Shown here one piece after another: positions 59,037-64,000 of a stretch of 64,000 nt of DNA (position 1 is its first letter; each line of letters starts with the position of its first letter). A program made the position numbers and the translations under genes. The DNA comes from Mucilaginibacter gracilis (GTDB lineage: Bacteria; Bacteroidota; Bacteroidia; Sphingobacteriales; Sphingobacteriaceae), in contig NZ_RBKU01000001.1 in the NCBI RefSeq assembly GCF_003633615.1, positions 992,001 through 1,056,000 of the forward strand. The letters run 5' to 3'. The notes beneath the pieces were generated by a model. It was not told where the DNA came from. It worked only from the letters and a program-made list of their open reading frames with translations, and did no database searches.

Positions 59037-60848
59037 TTAGTTTAATCTCACAATTGCGGCCTGGTAAGGCTTAAGGCTATAATTGTTTTGGGTTTTGTTG
59101 GCGTCAATTTTTAAATCGCTCAAATTGTTAATAAGCACGGCACCCGGGTGTCCCGCTGCCAAAGGCAATGCAATGCCGGCCTGGGTGGCCGAGAAATTAA
59201 GTAAAACCAACAGTTTTTTATCGCCCAATACACGTGTGTAAGCGTATACCTTTTCGTTACCACGATCAATGAGTGTATATTTTCCGTACACCAATTCGGG
59301 CAGGGCTTTGCGTAGGGCAATCATTTTACGGAAATAATTTAAAACCGATTTTTGATCTTTTTCTTCGGCAGCGGCATTAACTGTGGTATAGTTTGGGTTT
59401 ACTTTTAACCAGGGCTGGCCGCTTGTAAAACCTGCGTTGGCACTACCGTTCCATTGAAAGGGTGTGCGGCCATTGTCGCGCGCCGAAATTTTTTGTGCTT
59501 CTAAAAACTCTTTAAGGTTACCGCCTCTTTCTTTTATTTGTTTGTACATGTTGATAGATTCGATGTCGCGGTAATCCTCAATTTTATCAAACTTTATATT
59601 ACTCATACCCAGCTCGTCTCCCGAGAAATAGTAAGGCGTAGCCCGCATAGATAAAATAAAAGTAGTTAGCATTTTAGATGATGCCTCTCTAAACTGGGGC
59701 AAATCGTTACCCCAACGGGTAAGCATCCGTGGCTGATCGTGATTGCCCAGGTAAATGGTGCCCCACCCTTTAAGGGCAAATATGCTGTCCCACTTACTGT
59801 AAATTGCTTTAAAGCCGGGCAGTTTATAACCTCCGGGTATGGGTGTTTTAAACTTGTTAGGTTCGTAACCGTAACTTACGCCTTCAAAATGATACAGCAT
59901 ATTAAGCTCTTTACGATCTTCATCTACAAAACCATGAGCTGTTTCGGCGGTAACACCGGCACCTTCGGCAACACTCATAACGTTGTGCTTGCTTAAAGTT
60001 TTTGCATACATTTCTTTTAAATAACTATGCAATTTTGGCCCGCTGGCTAAATACTGGCTCCAATCGCCATGATACTTTTGTTGTAGCATTTTTGGGGTAA
60101 TAACCGGGAAGGTAGTGTCTTTGGCAATAAAAGGTATTACATCCATTCTAAAACCATCAACACCTTTATCAAACCAAAAATTCATCATACTAAATATCTC
60201 GTTCCTTAGTTTGGGGTTTTCCCAATTAAGGTCGGGCTGTTTAAAGCTAAAATAGTGCAGGTAGTAAGCATTGGTAAGGGCATCATAACGCCAGCCGCTG
60301 CCATCAACTTCAAAAGCGCCGGGGCGAAACGGTGGTTTACCCTTTTCGGCAGGCCACCAATGGTAATAATTGCGGTATGGGTTGTTGCGCGAACTGCGCG
60401 ATTGTTTAAACCATTGGTGCTCGTCGCTGCTGTGGTTCACCACAAGGTCTAACACCAGCTTTAGTTTACGCTTGTGCATTCCTTTAAGCAGCGCGTCAAA
60501 ATCAGCCATGGTACCAAACTCCTTCATAATTTTCCGGTAATCACTTATATCGTAACCATTGTCTGCATTTGGCGAGGCAAAAACGGGGTTAAGCCAAATC
60601 ACATCAATTCCTAAACTTTTGATGTAATCCAGTTTAGATATAATACCCTTTAAATCGCCCACACCATCGCCATTGCTATCTTTAAAACTGCGCGGATATA
60701 TTTGGTAAACTACGGCTTCTTTCCACCATCGGCGGCCCGGTATAACCGTGTTTGCAGTATTTTTAGTTTGAGCTAAAACACTTGTACCGCATAGCAGCAG
60801 AGCCAGGCCCATAAAAGCCTTGCAAAAGTTTTGATTGAGATTTTTCAT
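59037..60848 (-). CDS. GH13 alpha-glucosidase/oligo-1,6-glucosidase, tandem copy 1
   Basis: 603 residues from ATG 60848 (MKNLNQNFCKAFMGLALLLC); four residues earlier is less likely. Same family as the next gene: QIYPRSFKDSNGDGVGDLKGI, DLVVNHSSDEHQWF, nucleophile Asp236 in GFRMDVIPF, acid Glu295 in SVAEGAG, LGNHDQPRM. The insertion PGGYKLPGFKAIY after SYGYEPNKFKTP has no counterpart in the sister enzyme, so substrate choice may differ. Periplasmic by signal peptide. First gene of the minus-strand GH13-GH13-GH3 run. Confidence 0.9.
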   Translation of the reverse strand: MKNLNQNFCKAFMGLALLLCGTSVLAQTKNTANTVIPGRRWWKEAVVYQIYPRSFKDSNGDGVGDLKGIISKLDYIKSLGIDVIWLNPVFASPNADNGYDISDYRKIMKEFGTMADFDALLKGMHKRKLKLVLDLVVNHSSDEHQWFKQSRSSRNNPYRNYYHWWPAEKGKPPFRPGAFEVDGSGWRYDALTNAYYLHYFSFKQPDLNWENPKLRNEIFSMMNFWFDKGVDGFRMDVIPFIAKDTTFPVITPKMLQQKYHGDWSQYLASGPKLHSYLKEMYAKTLSKHNVMSVAEGAGVTAETAHGFVDEDRKELNMLYHFEGVSYGYEPNKFKTPIPGGYKLPGFKAIYSKWDSIFALKGWGTIYLGNHDQPRMLTRWGNDLPQFREASSKMLTTFILSMRATPYYFSGDELGMSNIKFDKIEDYRDIESINMYKQIKERGGNLKEFLEAQKISARDNGRTPFQWNGSANAGFTSGQPWLKVNPNYTTVNAAAEEKDQKSVLNYFRKMIALRKALPELVYGKYTLIDRGNEKVYAYTRVLGDKKLLVLLNFSATQAGIALPLAAGHPGAVLINNLSDLKIDANKTQNNYSLKPYQAAIVRLN

Positions 60849-60860
60849 TATGGTTATCAC

Positions 60861-61224
60861 TATTGGTTTATAGAGCAGTTTGGCTTAACAGGATGCAAAA
60901 CACAGCTACGCCTAACCGATGATATTTTTACTTGCAAAAAATTGGACCGGTAACCGATCTGGTGTTATAATTTGGTGTACAAGGTAATAGTTAGGATGCA
61001 TATTTTGCTACTGCAAGCCTGCAAATTAGCCTCAACCGTTTGCGAAAAGCTTTGCGGAAAGCTTTGTTGTTTATATCTTATTAGCGCAATTCAAATTATT
61101 AAATTACTTTTTGTGGTTAAATTGCTGCCATAATTTAAAGTACCGCAAACCTAAGTCCCAATTTTTTTTTAACTATTTATTAAACTATAAGCAGGCTAAC
61201 TATAGCTTGTATAAATACCATTTT
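60861..61224. promoter_or_regulatory. divergent region between GH13 and trehalase genes
   Basis: About 360 bp, AT-rich with leaders of both transcripts. TTTGCGAAAAGCTTTGCGGAAAGCTTTG near 61038-61065 is an 11-bp-period direct repeat (AAAGCTTTG...). I see no gene. Confidence 0.4.
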
Positions 61225-62781
61225 ATGAAGAAATCTGTTTTATCATTTTTATTTTTTTGGTTTATATTAATTTGCCAGGCCCAAACGCCCACCCCGCGAC
61301 AACTGTACCCCGGCTTGTTTGAGGCTATACAATCATCCAACGTTTTTCCGGATAATAAAACCTTTGTAGATGTTACGCCCAGGTACACCCCCGAGATAAT
61401 TATGCAGAAATACCGCGAACAAAAAGCCGGGCCCGATTTTAATTTAAAGGCTTTTGTAGCAGCAAATTTTAAGTTACCCGCTACAAATAACAAGGGCTTT
61501 GTTAGCGATATTAACGCCGGCGTGCGCAAACATATTGATACCCTTTGGAAAGTGCTGCAACGAGAGCCCGACACCTCAATTAACACCTCGTTGTTGCCAT
61601 TGCCACACCCGTACATTGTGCCCGGCGGACGTTTTAGAGAAGTTTATTACTGGGATTCGTACTTTACCATGCTGGGCCTGCAGCAAAGCCACCAAACCAG
61701 GGTGATTGATAACATGATAAGTAATTTTGCATTTTTGATAGATACTTATGGTTTTATACCAAACGGTAACCGCAGTTATTATTTAACACGCTCGCAGCCG
61801 CCCTTCTTTTCGTTAATGGTAAAGTTACTGAGTAAACAAAATGGCCCGGCAGTTTTAAGTAAGTATCAACCTCAGTTACTAAAAGAATATCAATTTTGGA
61901 TGGGTGGCGAAAAAGGGCTTAAAAAAGGGCATGCAAGCCGTATGGTTGTACGCATGGCGGGCGGCGAGGTGCTTAACCGCTATTGGGATGCCGGTAACGA
62001 GCCGAGAGAAGAGTCGTACATTCAGGATGTAACTTCGGGGGCGTTAGCCCACCAGGATTTACTTGCTTTTTATAAAAACGTGCGGTCGGCAGCAGCATCG
62101 GGTTGGGATTTTAGCAGCCGATGGTTTGGCCCAGATCAGCAACTTGCATCTATCCAAACTACCAACATTGTTCCGGTAGATTTGAATTGTTTAATGTATC
62201 ACCTTGAGCTAACCATTGCGCAAGCGTATAACATAAAAGGAAATACCGCCCAGGCTGCCTTATTTAAACAAAAGGCAAACCGGCGCAAAGCCGCTATTTT
62301 AAAATATTGCTGGGACGAGAAAAGTGCCTGGTTTAATGATTATTACTGGCAACTTAACCAACACGCAGCCATACGCACGCTGGCTGCTGCCTATCCGCTT
62401 GAGTTTGGCATAGCAAGCCCTTATCAGGCTAAAAAAATTGCTGCCGGATTAAAAGCCGACTTTTTAAAACCCGGCGGGCTGGTAACCACACTTAACCATA
62501 CCGGCCAGCAGTGGGACGCACCAAATGGCTGGGCACCCCTGCAATATATTGCTATTGATGGTTTAGAAAAATACAAATTTAACGGCCTTGCAAAAGATAT
62601 TGCCTTGCGATGGATAAACCTCAATAAGGACGTATTTAAACAAACCGGTAAACTGATGGAGAAATACAACGTGGAAGACCTGCATATAAAAGCCGGCGGA
62701 GGCGAATACCCCCTTCAGGATGGCTTTGGTTGGACAAACGGTGTACTATTAACCTTAATGAACCGCTACCACGTAAATTAA
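61225..62781 (+). CDS. treA: GH37 trehalase
   Basis: 518 residues from ATG 61225 (MKKSVLSFLFFWFILICQAQ, the signal peptide); an upstream ATG at 61111 would bury it. The two trehalase signatures are present: PGGRFREVYYWDSYFTMLGL and QWDAPNGWAPLQYI. The Asp of SGWDFSSRW and the Glu in GGGEYPLQDGFGWTNG are the usual acid and base positions. It splits trehalose into two glucose in the periplasm. It is divergent from the GH13 run and convergent with the second GH3 gene. Confidence 0.93.
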   Translation: MKKSVLSFLFFWFILICQAQTPTPRQLYPGLFEAIQSSNVFPDNKTFVDVTPRYTPEIIMQKYREQKAGPDFNLKAFVAANFKLPATNNKGFVSDINAGVRKHIDTLWKVLQREPDTSINTSLLPLPHPYIVPGGRFREVYYWDSYFTMLGLQQSHQTRVIDNMISNFAFLIDTYGFIPNGNRSYYLTRSQPPFFSLMVKLLSKQNGPAVLSKYQPQLLKEYQFWMGGEKGLKKGHASRMVVRMAGGEVLNRYWDAGNEPREESYIQDVTSGALAHQDLLAFYKNVRSAAASGWDFSSRWFGPDQQLASIQTTNIVPVDLNCLMYHLELTIAQAYNIKGNTAQAALFKQKANRRKAAILKYCWDEKSAWFNDYYWQLNQHAAIRTLAAAYPLEFGIASPYQAKKIAAGLKADFLKPGGLVTTLNHTGQQWDAPNGWAPLQYIAIDGLEKYKFNGLAKDIALRWINLNKDVFKQTGKLMEKYNVEDLHIKAGGGEYPLQDGFGWTNGVLLTLMNRYHVN

Positions 62782-62796
62782 CCCTACAAAACTTCA

Positions 62797-62837
62797 TAAA
62801 AAAAGCGCTCCAAATAGTATTCGGGGCGCTTTTTTTA
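62797..62837. terminator. bidirectional terminator between trehalase and GH3
   Basis: AAAAAAAGCGCTCC pairs with GGGGCGCTTTTTTT over a 13-base loop, A-rich on one side and T-rich on the other, between convergent genes. Confidence 0.85.
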
Positions 62838-62851
62838 TGAAAATACAAGTT

Positions 62852-64000
62852 TTATTTTTTGAGCTCGTTAAGGGCTGCAACCGGACTAAGCGCTTTGCCG
62901 TCTTTTTCGGCTATCAATTGTTTGGCAAGCTTGAATGTAGCACTCTGCTTTACATCGTCGGACGAAGATGCAAGCATCAACTTATAGGTTCCGGTCTCGG
63001 CTACCCAACTGCTTTTTGCTGTATCGTAAGATGCCAGTTGAGCTGTTGTAATATCAAAACTTAATGTTTGTGATTGGCCTGGTTGTAGTAAGCTTGTTTT
63101 AGCAAATGCTTTTAATTCTTTCACTGGCTTATCCATTGTTTTACCGGGTGCGGCAAGGTACAGTTCAACAACCTCCCTGCCCGCTATTTTACCAGAGTTG
63201 GTTATAGTTACCGAGGCTGTAAGTTTGCCTGCAAACTGCTGAGTGCTCAGTTTTAACTTACTGTAGGTAAACCCGGTGTACGATAAGCCGTAGCCAAATG
63301 CATAAGCTGGTTTTACACCAAATGTATCGTAGTAACGGTAGCCAACATAAATGCCCTCTTCATAGCTAACGGTAGTTGGCTTTTGTGCCGGTGTACCCGG
63401 GAAGTTTTTGGCCGATGGCACGTCCCGGTAATCAACCGGGAAGGTTGTAGCCAATTTGCCCGACGGATTTACCTTGCCCGATAATATATCGGCAATAGCA
63501 TTACCCGCTTCAAGGCCGGGTTGCCAGGCCAATAAAATACCATCAACATGGTTGCGCCAACTGGCTATCTCAATAACGCCGCCAATGTTAAGCACTACAA
63601 TTACTTTTTTATGCCGGGCATGAAAACTTGTTGCAACCCCACTTATCATATCCTTTTCGCTTTGCGACAGGTAATAATCATTTTCCAGGCCACGGTCGTT
63701 ACCCTCACCGGCATTGCGGCCAATGGTAATTATAGCAACATCGTTATTGTTGGTTGCGGCCTCCAGTTTATCGGCTACGGCCATCTCGGGTATTGGTGCA
63801 GGTAGCGCAAAAATGTTTGCAGGTTTGGGCCTGTTAACTTTTCCGGCTTTAATATGATCGGTATAGCTGCTTATCAGGCCGGCATCTGCGGTATAGCCTG
63901 CGTTTGTTAAACCTTGCAAAAGCGATATAGTATAAGCTTTATTAACATCGCCGCTACCTGTGCCGCCGGCAATAATATCGTATGATGTATTGCCAAAAAG
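62852..64000 (-). CDS. second GH3 enzyme, 5' end outside the window
   Basis: The frame is open from base 64000 to the stop at 62852: the C-terminal 382 residues. Seen are the second GH3 domain (AIITIGRNAGEGNDRGLEN, VVVLNIGGVIEIASWRNHVDGILLAWQPGLEAGNAIADILSGKVNPSGKLATTFP) and the FnIII-like domain (YAFGYGLSYTGFTY, REVVELYLAAP). The nucleophile domain is beyond the edge. It is a paralogue of 55050-57221, but the catalytic residues cannot be checked here. It is probably part of the same glucoside-use cluster. Confidence 0.88.
   Translation of the reverse strand, partial: LFGNTSYDIIAGGTGSGDVNKAYTISLLQGLTNAGYTADAGLISSYTDHIKAGKVNRPKPANIFALPAPIPEMAVADKLEAATNNNDVAIITIGRNAGEGNDRGLENDYYLSQSEKDMISGVATSFHARHKKVIVVLNIGGVIEIASWRNHVDGILLAWQPGLEAGNAIADILSGKVNPSGKLATTFPVDYRDVPSAKNFPGTPAQKPTTVSYEEGIYVGYRYYDTFGVKPAYAFGYGLSYTGFTYSKLKLSTQQFAGKLTASVTITNSGKIAGREVVELYLAAPGKTMDKPVKELKAFAKTSLLQPGQSQTLSFDITTAQLASYDTAKSSWVAETGTYKLMLASSSDDVKQSATFKLAKQLIAEKDGKALSPVAALNELKK

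Noticed and set aside
1..64000. CRISPR arrays, rRNA and intact tRNA genes
   Set aside because: No regularly spaced repeats and no rRNA or cloverleaf sequence were seen on either strand.

Overview
The window looks like a chromosome segment of a soil or plant-associated Bacteroidota, most likely Sphingobacteriaceae and close to Mucilaginibacter or Pedobacter. The grounds are SusC/SusD pairs, many Crp-like, AraC and LytTR regulators, TonB-type glycan loci, low-GC intergenic DNA, and promoters of the Bacteroidota type (TTTG, 19 bp, TAnnTTTG), two of which are exact at 39395-39425 and 39540-39570. The species call is inference.

Region 1 (1-25 kb) is a genomic island. Its left part carries an element-type module on the minus strand: an excisionase-like HTH protein, a small unknown protein and a RepA-like AAA ATPase that runs off the window. 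Its right part carries a four-gene operon (20804-24708): DUF262, an AAA ATPase of DUF3696 type, an unknown protein, and a protein with an R-x5-H HEPN-like motif. Divergent from this operon is a gene fusing a sigma-70 region-4 HTH to a TnsA-like nuclease. The five genes together look like an undescribed, probably anti-phage, locus. Decayed recombinase and transposase pieces lie at the right end.

That nuclease gene is split by a 17,616-bp composite transposon (2227-19842). Two 1,304-bp IS4-family copies bracket it, and one 9-bp duplication (GTTCCAGAT) lies at its outer ends. Removing the element and one repeat restores the reading frame and the TnsA signature YLEQP across the junction. The cargo is a set of small redox and detoxification enzymes, many next to their own regulator (Crp, HxlR, AraC, MarR, LysR), plus NTF2-like, NIPSNAP, DUF4267, alpha/beta-hydrolase and GNAT proteins. 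It holds an almost identical 1.03-kb azoreductase-hxlR duplication and many relics of older copies.

Region 2 (26-33 kb) is a TetR-controlled RND efflux operon (adaptor, pump, outer membrane factor, second TetR). Region 3 (33-45 kb) is an alginate utilisation locus: DEH-type reductase, MFS transporter, esterase, KdgF-like cupin, PL17 oligoalginate lyase, FadR/UxuR-type GntR regulator, SusC and SusD. Paired TTGGT-NN-ACCAA operators sit at both divergent promoters. Region 4 (45-52 kb) is a LytS/LytTR two-component pair convergent with a MacA-MacB-TolC export operon. Region 5 (52-54 kb) has a Crp-like regulator with a quinone-reductase-like gene. Region 6 (53.7-64 kb) has an acyltransferase and a glucoside cluster: GH3, two tandem GH13, a GH37 trehalase and a second GH3 cut by the window edge.
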